The translations under genes and the position numbers were made by a program. From Plasmodium malariae (lineage: Eukaryota > Apicomplexa > Aconoidasida > Haemosporida > Plasmodiidae): a stretch of 64,000 nt of DNA. This document shows, one piece after another, positions 10,790 through 24,200 of this stretch (positions within the stretch are counted from its first letter, which is position 1; every line of letters begins with the position of its first letter). The notes beneath the pieces are model-generated. The model worked only from the letters and a program-made list of their open reading frames with translations. It was not told the origin of the DNA and did no database searches. Where the stretch lies: the NCBI RefSeq assembly GCF_900090045.1, contig NC_041775.1, positions 248,001 to 312,000 on the forward strand. The letters are read 5' to 3'.

Positions 10790-11838
10790 TTACTCTTTAG
10801 CGCCATTCAGTAACTGCCTTTTTCTTTTTTATCATTTTGTTCAGAAATAAAAGTTTTAATTTCAAGGTTTTTTAAAAATATACATATATATATATATATA
10901 TGTTTACGAAGACTCAGTAAATCCGAAACCCATGTACACTTCAGTATTTTGCGCATAACTCTTGGAAAAAGGCTCTAATAATATTTCTCCCCATACTTTT
11001 TATTATTTACCCGCTTAATGCATATTTTTAAATAAAATACGTCATAAATTTTTATACGAATTATTACTTCAATATTAACAATTCTCACTTAATTAAATAA
11101 AAAGAAATTTCTTTTTAAAAGTTTTACATTTCCTTCCTCTTATTAATTAAAGTTACAAATATATATTTCAATATGTTCCTGACAAAGGTCATACTATCCC
11201 CATAATATACGGTAAAAGCAATTATATTTTTTTTTTTTACTCTAAAAGAAAAAAGTTAGACAGAAAAAGAAAAAAAAAAAAAAATGCTTACAGGATGAAT
11301 ATACACTTTGAAGAATCTACTTTTTATCCTTCGCTTTAATTTTGTATCCTCTTCTTTTGTTTGAGATGCGTGCAATGCGGGAAGCCTGTCTTTATTCGAA
11401 AATGCGATAAAAAGAGTATGTCCATACATATATATATGCATGGGCACATAATACCTTTATATTTGGTCATGCTTTGTATTATCGTATTTATTTCTTTAAT
11501 TGTGCGTGAGAAAATAATTAGAATTAAGTTGATCACACTAAGTACATCTACTTATTCGAAAAAAAAAAAAAAAAAAAGAAAGAAAATCACATTTTATAGT
11601 GAATACTTCTGTCGATATAGGAATACCATTAATAAATCATATAGAAAAAAAAAAGAAAAATAAGATAAAAAAAAAGGTAAGAAAAAAAAAAAAAAAAAAA
11701 GTCTATCATATTTATTTCCTTTCCTTCTATTTATATACATTTTCCTATGCAAACCTCCATAAACATAAGTATCTGATATATAGAATATGCCAATGCAGCA
11801 ATGTTTATGCGGATAAGACTCCTAATGATTTTAGACAT
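10790..11838 (-). CDS. Candidate six-exon gene, small two-helix membrane protein (146 aa)
   Basis: This is a prediction from splice signals on the minus strand. The exons are 11838-11739, 11550-11455, 11389-11292, 11241-11211, 10995-10908 and 10817-10790. All five junctions keep phase and the sum is 441 nt, ending in TAA. The protein starts MSKIIRSLIRINIAAL, with a hydrophobic helix at about residues 8-31. A second one follows (VLSVINLILIIF), then a basic stretch (EEDTKLKRRIKSRFFKVY) and a C-terminal part containing WGEILLEPFSKSYAQ and VYMGFGFTES. Donors GTATAT, GTATTA, GTAAGC, GTATAT and GTAAAC and acceptors such as TTTTTCTTTTAG suit Plasmodium. Exon 4 is only 31 nt with a poly(A) run; exon 6 may start 6 nt earlier. 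The gene would lie head-to-head with the coiled-coil gene, about 190 bp from its ATG. I do not recognise a family. Confidence 0.5.
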
Positions 11839-12027
11839 CTTTACATCAACATCTACACCTACACCTAATTCTACATCTATATGTACACCTATTTCTGCTT
11901 CCATATCTATACCTCTGCGCCTATATATATATGGCCTACTCTTACCTCTAAAAGAACTCGTGTAGATGCATAGTTACCCACATTCAAACCTTCCTATTAT
12001 TGCATCCTCCTTTGAGAAAGAGTCAAA

Positions 12028-14844
12028 ATGCTAAAGAAAAAAAAAAAAGATACAAATTTAAAAGAAAAATTAAAAAATGTAGTGAATGGAATGACTGATA
12101 AAAGCTCAGAAAAGGGGCAGAAAAAGACGGTGGAAAAATCAGACGATTATGACATAAAATATTTAGAGGAAAAGGAAAATGAAATCGAAAAAATATCTCG
12201 TAAAATATATGAAGAAAATAGTAAAATAAAAAAAATAAACTTACATCATAAAATAATCAAGGAAGAGTTAGAAAAGAAACAATTAATTGATCAAACAGAT
12301 AAAAAAAAGAAAAATTCCCTTGACTATTACCAAAAAATTACTGTGAAATTGCAGAATAATATAAATAACATTGAAGAGTACACAAATAATATTACCAACG
12401 ATATAAATATTTTAAAAAGTATTATAGATGATGAAAGGAATGAGAGAATTATATACAACAATAACATGAAAATTCTAATTAATGAATATAACACATTAAA
12501 AAAAAGTATCAGCAATTTAACATTACAGGAAAAAGAACAAGCTTCCCAAAACGAGAAGCTAAAATTCGAGCTAAATGAACTGAATAAAGAAAAAGATACT
12601 ATAGAAAAAAAGCACAGAGAAGATTTTAAAACACTACAGCAAAAATTAAAAGAGCAAAAAATTTTATCCTCAGAACAAAAAATACACGAATTGATAAAAA
12701 TGAAAAACAATATTAAGGGCAGGAAAAAAAGCAATAAAACTATGGAACATGAAAGAGAAGTAGAAGAGGACGATGAAGAAGAGGAGGAAGACGATACGGT
12801 GAGACAAATAACAGAAAAACACTACGGCAGTAACAGTAACAGTGGTAATATCAGTGACAATAACAGTAACAATAACAATGACAATAACTTCGAAAGCGCT
12901 ATGAATAATGCCTACCTAATTGAAGACTATGAAGACGAAAAGAAGAAAAAATTGAACGCAAAAATTGTGCTCCTAAAAAAATTGTGTCTAAGGATATTAT
13001 TCATTAATGAATATCAAAAACAGAACATCAAAAAGTTAGAAGAAAATATAGAAAATATGAACAGTGCAATTAACTCTATAAATTTATTAACATCTAAAAA
13101 AGGAGATTTCGACCATATCATAATAAACTTAAATGCGTCAAAGGACAAGAATTATAGTCTCATATCAAGAATAAATCTATTAAATTATGAGACAAACGTA
13201 TTAATAAAATTAAATAAAAAAATGAAGGAAAAATTTAGAAATATAAATGTTGATAATGATGAAATTATTAATTTAAAAAAAGAAATTACTAGCAAAATGA
13301 ATGATAAAATGACCTATATTAAAACTTCTCTACTTAATAATCAAGAAACGTGTAAATTAAAAAAAAAATGTTTTCATGAATGTTTAACTTATTTAAAATA
13401 TTTATATGAATTTATTAAGAAATATGAAAATAATAACGATAAATTAAATTTAAGAAACCAAATTATAAATAAAGAAAGAAATTTCCATTTCAGTTATATT
13501 CATAAGTATAATGAAGAAATATTAGTTGATGAAAATCATTTAAATGACTTCTTAATATTTATTGAAAAGTATATCTATGCACTTAACTTTTACCTTCCTA
13601 CACCTCCATTTAATTATAAACAATTTCTTATAGAAAATCCCAATTTTCATAACATCCCCTTCAATTCTATGGATTATTACCAAACCAATGCATCCAACCA
13701 ATTGCACGAATTCATTTCTACAGAAAATATAAACATTAAAAATGAACCCATCAAAACTGAAATGGTGCTTCCACATAGCAATGAAAGTTATATTACCGCT
13801 GATAGAAATGCTATGAATAATGACAATAGCAATAATTTATCAATGCATTCTTCCACCAAAAATATTAACAACAATGATGAAGAAGAAACAGTAAATGTAG
13901 AACACACAAAAGAACTAAATAAACATTTAGAAAATAGAGAAATTACGAATAAAGGAGAAGACAATGAACTAGATGAGGTCAATCAAAGGGGGGAAGATGA
14001 TGTATTATCAGGAAATGAAAAGGAGGAGCAGCATGATCATAACATGGAAAGAGACAAAGAGGCGCAGAATACTTCAGAACATAGAATGAAAGAGGGTCAT
14101 AACTTAGATGTAAAAGAGGAGAGTCATAACGTAGATGTAAAAGAGGAAAATCAAAATGTAGATGTAAAAGAGGAGAATCATAACGTAAATGAAGAAGAGG
14201 AGGGTCAAAACGTATATATAGAAGAGGAGAAATATAATTTGGAGGATATAAAAGAGGAGATCCATAATTTGGAAGACGTACAAGAGAAGAGTTACAATTT
14301 GGATGATGCAAAAAAGGAGGGTCATAATTTGGATGATGTACAAGAGGAGAGTAATAATTTGGATAATGTAAAAGAGGAGAGTAATAATTTGGATGATGTA
14401 AAAGAGGAGGGTCATAATTTGGAAGACGTACAAGAGGAGGGTCATAACTTAGAAGATGAGAAAACAAACAACAGCAACTTGCAAAAAGAAATAGAGCAAG
14501 ATAATATCTTACAAAATGATAAAAAAGAGGATAATTTGCAAATCGAAAAAGAAGACAACAATTTACACAGCAAAATAGAAGATGACAATACAAACATCGA
14601 TAAAGAAGATAATAAAGCACATAATGATAGCGAAGATGACAAAGCACATATTGATAACGAAGATAGCAAGGCACAAAGCGAAGAAGAAAAAAGTGTTAAA
14701 ACAAATGAAGGAAATGAGAATTATATGTTAAGTCATTTCAGCTCTCGCAATATTGAATATGATGAACTGAAAGAGGAAATTCCAAGTGAACTCTTAATTA
14801 GCAAATACGATTCTTCTAAAAACAATACAACCACCACAAATTAG
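12028..14844 (+). CDS. Coiled-coil protein with acidic repeat tail, unknown function (938 aa)
   Basis: This intronless gene starts at an ATG at 12028. The first about 60 residues are Lys-rich. Residues about 45-240 have the heptad and charge pattern of a long coiled coil (for example QNEKLKFELNELNKEKDTI). An acidic DEEEEEDD and Ser/Asn-rich insert (about 245-290) interrupts, then further coiled coil runs to about 475. A less repetitive part, residues about 475-560, contains FYLPTPPFNYKQFL and may be the most conserved globular piece. From about residue 690 the tail is acidic with 9-10-residue repeats, followed by Asp/Glu/Asn-rich sequence. There is no signal peptide or membrane segment. A structural or scaffold role is likely, but no function can be assigned. 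Confidence 0.85.
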   Translation: MLKKKKKDTNLKEKLKNVVNGMTDKSSEKGQKKTVEKSDDYDIKYLEEKENEIEKISRKIYEENSKIKKINLHHKIIKEELEKKQLIDQTDKKKKNSLDYYQKITVKLQNNINNIEEYTNNITNDINILKSIIDDERNERIIYNNNMKILINEYNTLKKSISNLTLQEKEQASQNEKLKFELNELNKEKDTIEKKHREDFKTLQQKLKEQKILSSEQKIHELIKMKNNIKGRKKSNKTMEHEREVEEDDEEEEEDDTVRQITEKHYGSNSNSGNISDNNSNNNNDNNFESAMNNAYLIEDYEDEKKKKLNAKIVLLKKLCLRILFINEYQKQNIKKLEENIENMNSAINSINLLTSKKGDFDHIIINLNASKDKNYSLISRINLLNYETNVLIKLNKKMKEKFRNINVDNDEIINLKKEITSKMNDKMTYIKTSLLNNQETCKLKKKCFHECLTYLKYLYEFIKKYENNNDKLNLRNQIINKERNFHFSYIHKYNEEILVDENHLNDFLIFIEKYIYALNFYLPTPPFNYKQFLIENPNFHNIPFNSMDYYQTNASNQLHEFISTENINIKNEPIKTEMVLPHSNESYITADRNAMNNDNSNNLSMHSSTKNINNNDEEETVNVEHTKELNKHLENREITNKGEDNELDEVNQRGEDDVLSGNEKEEQHDHNMERDKEAQNTSEHRMKEGHNLDVKEESHNVDVKEENQNVDVKEENHNVNEEEEGQNVYIEEEKYNLEDIKEEIHNLEDVQEKSYNLDDAKKEGHNLDDVQEESNNLDNVKEESNNLDDVKEEGHNLEDVQEEGHNLEDEKTNNSNLQKEIEQDNILQNDKKEDNLQIEKEDNNLHSKIEDDNTNIDKEDNKAHNDSEDDKAHIDNEDSKAQSEEEKSVKTNEGNENYMLSHFSSRNIEYDELKEEIPSELLISKYDSSKNNTTTTN
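14098..14460 (+). repeat. Tandem 27-30-nt coding repeats (HNLDDVKEEG type)
   Basis: About thirteen head-to-tail units encode variants of (H/N/Q)N(L/V)(D/E)(D/V)VKEE(S/N/G), such as HNVDVKEEN and NNLDDVKEEG. The first units are nine residues and later ones ten, so two related sub-arrays seem fused. The antisense frames are open across the whole array only because of the repeat. Confidence 0.9.
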
Positions 14845-15928
14845 ACGAGTTGTTACGCGTATGTACAATTATGCATATGCTACTACACATGTGCGGCTAT
14901 ATAAAAGGAAACAGTTCCAATTATATTAGTGCGCACATTATGTGTAATAAAATATTATATATGATATATATATGATTTTTATTTTTTTTTGAAATTTTAA
15001 AGATGTTTAAAAATTGTATTAATTTGTTCGCAAAAAACTTCTTAGCATTTTTAAGGCTATAAATGTCGTAAATTTAATTTTTTTTTTTTTTTTCAAATTA
15101 TGTGAAGAATGAAACAAAAATTTTTTTTTTTTTCTTTACGTATTCCCCACAGAGAGAGAGAGAGAGAAAGAGAGCACTTTAAGGCATTACGCAAGGGAAA
15201 ATTAAAATGTACACATGTGAAAATACATACATGTACATATTTAATCGTCTAAGTTGTTGGGTACTCAGACCTCTATTTATCTAAATCCCTTTTTGCATTC
15301 AATTTTGTTTATAAAAAAAAAAAAAAAAAAAAAAAAATGGAAAACCAAAGATTCACCTAGTATAGGTAGACTTTTCTGCTATATGTAAGAGGATAACTAA
15401 ACATCGCATTTTTTTTCTTTTTAACAGTATATGTTATAAAACACCACATATCAAAATTAAACGTTTTTTAAAGTGTTATAATATTTATTTTTGAGTTTTT
15501 CTTTAAATGTTCTTTAAAATTATTAAGATGTACAAACATAATAAAACAAACTTAAAATTAACAAACAGCAAAGAGTATTAAAAAAAAAAAAAAAAAAAAA
15601 AAAAAGAAATACACATAAAAAACATACACACATATACATAGATAGATACATACAGATATGCACGTACACATAAATACACTTCCAACTCGTTCCGCTATCC
15701 CTTTTGCGTAAAAAATATGATGAAAAAATGCTAACAAAATTTTGCGCACTAACACTTTTTAAAATAAAATTCAACACTCCTTTAATTCTTCTTACTATTT
15801 AAGCGATACAATGGTATTGAAGGAATAAATTATTTAATATGTGACAGGAAAATAAATGTCGAAAAAAAAAAAAAAAAACGTATACATACATATATATATA
15901 TGTATATATATTCTTCATAATAAACATT
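14845..15928. other. Convergent spacer between the coiled-coil gene and the 4053-aa gene
   Basis: The stretch contains poly(T) at 15078-15094 and 15121-15133, an AG run at 15153-15173, poly(A) at 15315-15337 and 15579-15605, and poly(A) again near 15861. On the minus strand 15685-15750 is less A/T-rich and open in two frames (one reads KILLAFFHHIFYAKGIAERV before a GTATTT), but there is no ATG and no clear partner exon, so no gene is called. Confidence 0.5.
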
Positions 15929-18248
15929 TTAAATAATTTGTTTTAGCAAAGATTGAAGAGTGTTCCTTCTGATAATGCTAAATAGTTCATATATATATAA
16001 GTAAACCTTTGGTCTGCTTCCCTCTTCTAAGAAATGATATATTGTAATTAATTTATTTAAAAATATATAATAAAAATATTTGCTTTTCTTATAACATTTC
16101 GTATGAATCAAACATAATACACATAATATTATCTTTCTGTATAAATAATAATTTGAAAAGTGTGGAGATTTATTGTACGTTTCTTTTAATAGCTTTTTGT
16201 GTATGTCCATGTAATACATCTCAATTTTTTTGGAATTTTCGTCATCGGCGCCATTTACTTCACCATTATTTTCTCCTCCATTAATTTGTCCACCATTTTC
16301 GTCAACACCTTTGTGTTCCTTTCCTTCCACTTTGCCATATTGAGCTTCTTCACCACTAATTAACCGATTACGATCATATTGTGTTCTATCCCTTTTCAAG
16401 CGTTTCGAATTGCAAGTATTAAAATAATTATAAAGGATTACCACATTTTCAAAAAAAATCATCACTTCATTCATAATCAGACTTATGTCATCATTCACAA
16501 AATGTAAGTCTACAGATACATTTGTTGAAATTAGGTTATTAAATAAATTATTTTTTGATATTCCTTGATCATATAAACATGTACATATGTTAAACACAAT
16601 ATTAAATAACAAGTAGACATATTTAAGAAATGTTTTACATATATGTACGTTGTTCTTGTTAGTGTTCTTCAAACAAGCAATATCTTCTTTATTTAAATAC
16701 TTTTTTTTATTATTATAATAAATAAATAGGTAGAAATATTCTTTATGAAATAAATTTATAAAAATATAATATAAGCTTCTACATAAATACCTTATAATTT
16801 TCATTAAATCGTAAAATATATTTAAATTATTACCTCTCAAACTACCATCTACCTTATTAATAAAAAGAATATTTCGAATTTTACAAGAAATAGATTTGTG
16901 AAAATTGTTAAACCAGAAATTCCATATATCAAATTTGTTATTATCTTTTTTATTCTTACAAATTATATTATATGCATTACTTAGTATAAATCTTTTAATT
17001 CTTTTCTTTTCTTGATTTAGTACCATATTCGTAAAAATATGATAGTAACTTATGCTTGGGTAAAATAAGTTAGACACTATATTATTTATAAATAAGGAAA
17101 GGCAAAAAAATACATCTGACGTTTTATCATAACTTTCTTTAAAAATGTACCCCATGATGTAGCGATTTCTCACCATATTTTCCATATGTGACAAAGAATA
17201 CAAAAGATCACGACTATTCATATCATTTCCTCTATTTCTAAATGTAATATTATCCATACTACCACTCATACGGCTAATTATTCTGCTATCTATATTTCTT
17301 ATCCTAGTGCTACTCTCTTTTTCCGTGATTTTGCCATTTTTTGTTTTAACTTCCTTTCCTGTGCAATTCTTTTCATGTATGAAAATATTTCCTACCTTTT
17401 CCACCCTATTTGCAGTAACGTCATTTGAGGTAGTTTTTGTACTTATGTTCTCTATATTAGAAGGAACATTCTCCTTTTTATACTCCGCTTCTCCATTCCC
17501 CCCAAAAAATCTATAATTAGAAATGGGTATTAGATCCCTTTTCATATGAAAAGTTATGGGAGCACCACTTTCTTCTAATAATACTATTTCCCTGTTAATA
17601 ATATTCATGTAATACTTTTCATTTTCATTCATTAAATCGTAAAAGTTTAAGAGGGGAAACATAAAAGAAGAAGGAAAATGAAATGCTATTTCTTCTTTAA
17701 ACAGTTTTTGGTGCATCATCGAATCTAGCCATAGGAGAATATTGTTTTGTGTAATTAGCTTAAGAACTAAATTTTTTTTAATGTAGTAGTTCACGTTGCA
17801 ATTTGACCTGTTTGTTTTGTTAATATTTCCTCTATTATTATAATAATCAGCTACGTCCTTTTCCTTATAAAGATACAATTGTACGCTACTGTTCTCATTT
17901 GTGTTTCTCCATCCCTTTTCTTCTGTACTAACATGATCAGAGCAATGGTTTTTATTATTTTCATACTTAATGAAACCATTTTTGTAATTATTTCCATCTC
18001 CTTCATTACTTCTAAATAGAGGAGTCTCACCTTCAGCACACTCAAGCTTCATATATTCAATACATAGTACACTACTAGAGGTGATAAGCAAAATTAAAAA
18101 CTTCTTTAGCAAATAATAATTTAAGTAATTATTAAAAAATAAGGATAAATAAATTTCGAAAATAGAACTATTATTTAAAACATTATACATGTTTTTTATG
18201 GCATTTTTATGATTTATCTGAATGTAATAAAATTTATCCATAACTTCC

Positions 18249-18279
<31 letters not shown>

Positions 18280-21200
18280 TATTATTACCCCTATCCCTAT
18301 CCTTCTTCTTAATTATTGTTTTTTCCTGGTATACATTTTCTCCTATCTCATTATCGGCCATTCCAAAATCACGCATCGTTATTCTACTGTTGATATTAGA
18401 TGTTGCATAGAAACTTCTATCTATATATATCGTTTTGTTTTTCCGCTCAACATAAACTTCTTTATTATTATATGAGTCTTCCTTAAGGTAATTATTTTTT
18501 TCATAATAATATCGCTGACTCTTGCTTTTTGAGGAATACATGTTATCATTCGGATATTCTTCTACGTTTTCTATTCCGTTTTCCATTCTATTTTGTGCTC
18601 CACTTGCACCTTCACTTTCCCCCCCTCCATCGTTTTCTACATCTTCTTCTTTTTCAATATCTCCTTTCTTCAGATCATATCTTGAAGAGTAAAGAGCCTG
18701 GTTTGACATAATAAAAAAGTTAATGATATTTGAAGATATGTATTTACTCTTTCTAAATTGTCTATTTAAATATTCCTGAATAAAATAAACTGAAAAGGTT
18801 TTATTCCTAATCAAACTTTTCAAAGTGTCTACAAGATCCATTTTTTGAAAAATACCGTTTATTAAAAAAAAGGAATACGATGATACAAATGAATTAATAG
18901 AATACGAATGAGGATCTACTGAAAGTTTTAATTTCTTCATAAAAAAATATAAATAAAACATCTCTTTGAACGGAATTAGTAGCTTCCTATCCCTTTTGTT
19001 TTTGCACAAAATATTACTTCCCTTTTCTTCCAAAATAACACCACGCTTCTTAAAAGAAAGAATTTTCTTTCTAATTTTATAAAGAAAAAAAGAATTCTCT
19101 AACAACTGATAAAAAATAGATAATCCTTTTAAACTAATTATTCTAACTATTAAATCATTACTACTTAAGCAAAATATCAAAATTTTCAAAGCATTCAAAG
19201 AAAACGGTTTTAACCATTTTCCAAAAAAATCAATATCATTTAGAAGATACTTATTCAACACCTTTTTATAATTTTTCTTAAAATGATTTTCTTTCATTTT
19301 TCTTCCATATAATAAATCACTACTATCCACAATACAATAGGTATTTATTAAATCCATTACATTCATGTTCCTCTTCGAATTGCTATTACACTTATTGTTG
19401 TTATTTACTTCATCGTTAGTAGCAACATGACCAAGAGCAGTAGTTGAACAATTCATGTCTGTTTTTTCTTTATCATGTAAAATGTTCTCTACATTTATAA
19501 AGGTGTTACAGTTTTTATATATGTTATCTTCATATGGGCTATGTAAAAATAAGTACGTTCGAATTGTCTTCCCATAATATATCATATTTTTTATGTGATC
19601 CTTTTCATCCTTACTGAATAAATTTAAAACTCTTTCTGAGTTACTAATATTGTGAATTTGTTTAAATTTTATACAAAATTTACAACTCTCACTATTTTTT
19701 TGATTCTTCTTCAAATGATAAAAATGTTCTTTTTCATCATCATACGATATAAGATTTTTATCATTTCCAAATATACCATTTCTGGTACCAGAAAACTCAT
19801 TTACATTTACATTATTATAACCGTCATCTACTATATTTCCATTCTTATGATAAAATTTGTCATAATAACTCTGCACACTAGCCATCTTATTGTACTGTTG
19901 CTGTTCCTCTTCCTCCTTGTTATTATTTTCATAATCTATATAAAAGTGAATATCTGGATACCTCTTTATATAATTTTTTATTTTTCTATTAATTTCTTGC
20001 ATTTTTAATAAATCATAATTCAAAAAGATATTTTCACGATAGTATGTCGTGTATAAAATTCTAAAATGATAAAAAAAAACTCTCAGTTTCTCAGACATTA
20101 ATATAAAGCAAAAAATTAATTTACTAACAATCATACATAGCAAAAATATGTAATCATACATATTATCCTTTAATTTTATTTTATGTGCCAAATAAAAGGT
20201 TTCCTTTTTCGTAAATTCATTTTGGTTTAATATGCAATACGGATTTTTACCACTGCAATCTTTTAAAAAAATTCCCTTTTCCATTAACTCAACCTTATTC
20301 TCATAATAATCATACATATCATCTTCTTTATTGTAAAATTCGTGTGAACTCTCTTGTGCAATATTGTTACAATAATAGTTACTCCTGTCATTTGATCCAT
20401 TCCTACTTTCGTTGAAACCGCTACTTAAACCATTATTCTCATAATTATAGACGCTCTTTTTCATCCTACCACCTGTACAACATTCTTTTTCTCCTGAACT
20501 GTTCATATTGAAATAACTTAAAAAATCAAATTCTCTATTTTCAAATTTCTTACGTACATCTTCATTCATATAAAAATAGAGACATGTCTTGCTTAACATT
20601 CTTGGGTTCATATATAACCAATTATAATTATTATCATAATTTAAGTTAAATTCTTTAAACTTTAAAACCTCATCGATTAGATTATTGTTTAGTATATTGT
20701 CCATTGTAACTGATTTTAAATAATAAGACAAATCAACAAAAAAAATATTCCTTATATGAATATCTGTACATGTCAACGTATAATTGTACATGTTCTTCAA
20801 TTCGTGGAATAAATTTTTATTTAATGTTTTTAAATATATATCTTGGCTTGCACCTTTATCTTTACATATGCGATACCATTCCTCGTAAAACATTTTTATT
20901 AATTTTAGTAGGAAAATTATTAGCATCTTTTCACTTTTTTTTTTTTTTTTTGGGGACTCTTTTACCTTTTTATATTTTTCTATTTGAGCTAAAATTAGTT
21001 TCTCTATATACACATCTTTAAAAAAAACATTGATCATATTTAAAACATCTAAATTTCTTAATTTCATATATTTAAACAGTAAAAAATATGAGTAGAATAG
21101 TATATACGTCCGCTTTCTCTTTTCTAAACTATTATCTTCCTCCTCACTAAACATGTATATATATTTTCGCATGACATTTTCATAATAAAAAACTTTTCTT

Positions 21201-24200
21201 TTCTCCTTTGGAAAAAAAGAAATATGAATCAGTAAGGAATAAATATATTTGTCTATTAACTTTTCTATATTAAATTTTCCCTTATTCTTGTTCAGTAAGT
21301 TAATTAGCAATACTAACATAAAGTCATAATCACTTCTTCTTTTTAAAGTGCCATTTATAAAAGATTTGTTATATTTCAAATAACGATTGCTACTCACATG
21401 CACCTCCTCACTGACTTTATCATATGTAGAAGCCCTCTTACCAGTATCCGCACTCCTATATCTATTTTTTTCATCATACCCATTTTGCAAGTTATAATTC
21501 TGATTAATTTGTTCACGATACAATGAAGATAATTTTACACAACTTCCTTTCCCCATTTCAGAATTAGGAAGTATTTCGCGTTCATTTTTTTTGCATGCCT
21601 TGTTATTAAACTGCGATTTTTCTTCTACTTCCACTTCTTTTACTTCTTCTTTTACTTTTTCTTCTTCTTGTTCGCTTTTTTTAAAATCTTTCAACAAAAT
21701 TTTACAAGTAAAATAAACAATTCTTTCGTAAGACTTAAAAATATGCTCATCCCTTTTTATGTCATTTTTAAAAAAGTACCCATAAAAATAAAAAAAAATG
21801 ATCTTGCACATTCTACGTACCATATATTTGTTATACTGCTTGAACAGTAATGTTCTCTTTTTTTTCTTACCCAATACATTGCCCAAGAAGAATAAAATTG
21901 ATAAAGCTATAAATAAACAATTTTTATTTTTTAATTTTTTGGTATTTAACAGAAGAAAGCTTATCATACGTTTTTCCTTTACATTTTCGTAAGCATAAAT
22001 AATTCTGTTTATGTATTTCTCGGCCATGATGCTTGGATATTTCTTCTTCTGTAAATAGTACATCTTTTCATACGTTACATTATCTATAAAATGATTGTAC
22101 TGATCATCAAAACCTGGAGGTCTATATTTATCGTTCATCAAATATAAAAATGCCATAATAATATAATTTTCTTTGCTTATACTATGTATATTTTTCTTCT
22201 TTAACGTGTTAATATTAGAACTTTTTACATAGTTATACATAATAAATACATCTCTTTCTCTGTCAATGTCCTTATAATTTAACATATATATACGATCATT
22301 CTTAATTCTCTTAAAAATGCAAGATGTACCTTTCTTATCATTTTTCATACTTAAATCGTGAAGCATAATTTTTTTTATAATATCATAATTAACTGACACA
22401 CTATCTTCCTTGTAAATTGTTCTGCGGTACAATTTGCACAATGCGTTTGAAATATTCCTCATTTCGACATCCACATATTTATTTTTCATTATTATATTAA
22501 TTAGCACAGTTATAGTATCACAAGTACTCTTATCGCAGATGCTGCCTAAACTTTTCTGCATACTTTCATTAGCCATATAACGTATAAAAAAGTTCGAAAT
22601 GTGTTCTAAAAGAGAATTCTTTTTATTATTCTCACGGCTGTAAGTACTATTTCCCCCAATGCGTAAAATTTCGGCCTTATCATCATAATAATAACATTTG
22701 ATTAACTTATTTATAAAACTTTCCTTTCTTTCTATTTTTTTTAATAAAAATAAAATCATGAAACAGGTTTTTCTTATAAAATGCTTGTTGTTTTTACTAG
22801 TATCTTCTTGTTGTAGGATAATATTCATCAAATATGTTAAATTTGTACTTACTAATTTTATATATTTTTCTTTTTTTAATCTAAAAAAATATACGTTTTT
22901 ACACAAAAAACACAAATTAAGATTAACAAAATCGTAAAATGCTCCTACATTCATATCACATATATTTAGTAGCAATTCCAGTAACTTTTTGAATAACCCT
23001 TTTTTAAAAATTTTGATAAAGAGTAAAAACGTTCGTCTATTTAACTTGTTCACTTTTACGAAGTATTTATTTGAATAAAACGTCTCTTCATCTTGCTCTT
23101 CATTTTTTAATCGTAGGAAATGTTCTATATCGTCATAATTTCTATAACGTTTAATTAAAGAACAATAATTTGTACTTATATTCTCACAACGGTTTATGTA
23201 CACTTTTAAAATTTCATTAATATTATATATTAAAAGAAGTAAGGTATCCATATGCACATTATCATTTTTATTTACATATGTGTAAATAACGAAATAATAA
23301 TTAAATAAGATGTTCGTTAAATTGGACAAATTATAAAATACATCTTCCTCATGAGATACCTGCCATGCCACTTCACTTTCTTCTGCATTCCCCCTAGCTA
23401 CATTAAGAATGAAATGATCATTTAAATAAATGCTTAGCATATTTTTGCAATTATTTAAGATTTTCCCAAAAGGCCTATCATATTCTGCTCCTTCATTATG
23501 CATTAAAATACAACCTTTTTTATTTTTTATAAAATTTTTTTTCATCAATTTCTTACTTTTTTTCTTGCATATTTTTTCTACTTTTGAAAGATATTCATGA
23601 GAACTCTTCCTATTTCTTTGAACATTTTTAATTTCTTTTAAAAATAATTTTACGTTTTCTTGAAATTTTAAAAACTTATTATATACTGCACCATGCTCCT
23701 CTATTTCGTTTTTATACGAAGAATGTCCATTATTAGCATTAGTCATAGGATTAAGCTTAATTCCCTGTTTGTTCAAAATAATATTTCCTGTGGTGTTGAT
23801 AACTGCCGCCTTTTCAGTAGCTTCCAAATTACTACTAACTTCATATTGGGTAAATCCTTTCCTTCTTGTAAAAGAATAAAACAACTCTTCTACGGTCTTC
23901 TTATTTCTTAGCTTTTTATTAAAATTCAAATATATATATGGATTATGCAGTAATACACATTTAATATAATTTACATAATTTAGGTACACTCGTACAATAT
24001 CTTTAACTGTGTAGTCAAACACGTTGTTCAAACTATTTTTTGAAATTTTTCCTTCCCTACTATCCTTAATGATTTTTAGCATTGGGATTCCATTAAGGAC
24101 AAAATTTTGATTGTTTGAAAAAAAAAAATCGATTATTAAATTGAAAAATAACGAATTTTCACAGTTAAACATACTTCTCTTTTTTCCTCTACCTCCTCTT

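Noticed and set aside
13979..14674. Long antisense ORFs opposite the acidic repeats of the coiled-coil gene
   Set aside because: They are products of the stop-free repeat unit and biased codons; the sense strand has the ATG, coiled coil and full-length frame.
15558..15777. Minus-strand coding-like patch downstream of the 4053-residue gene
   Set aside because: It starts only at GTG codons and runs into CATA repeats and poly(A); no partner exons were found.
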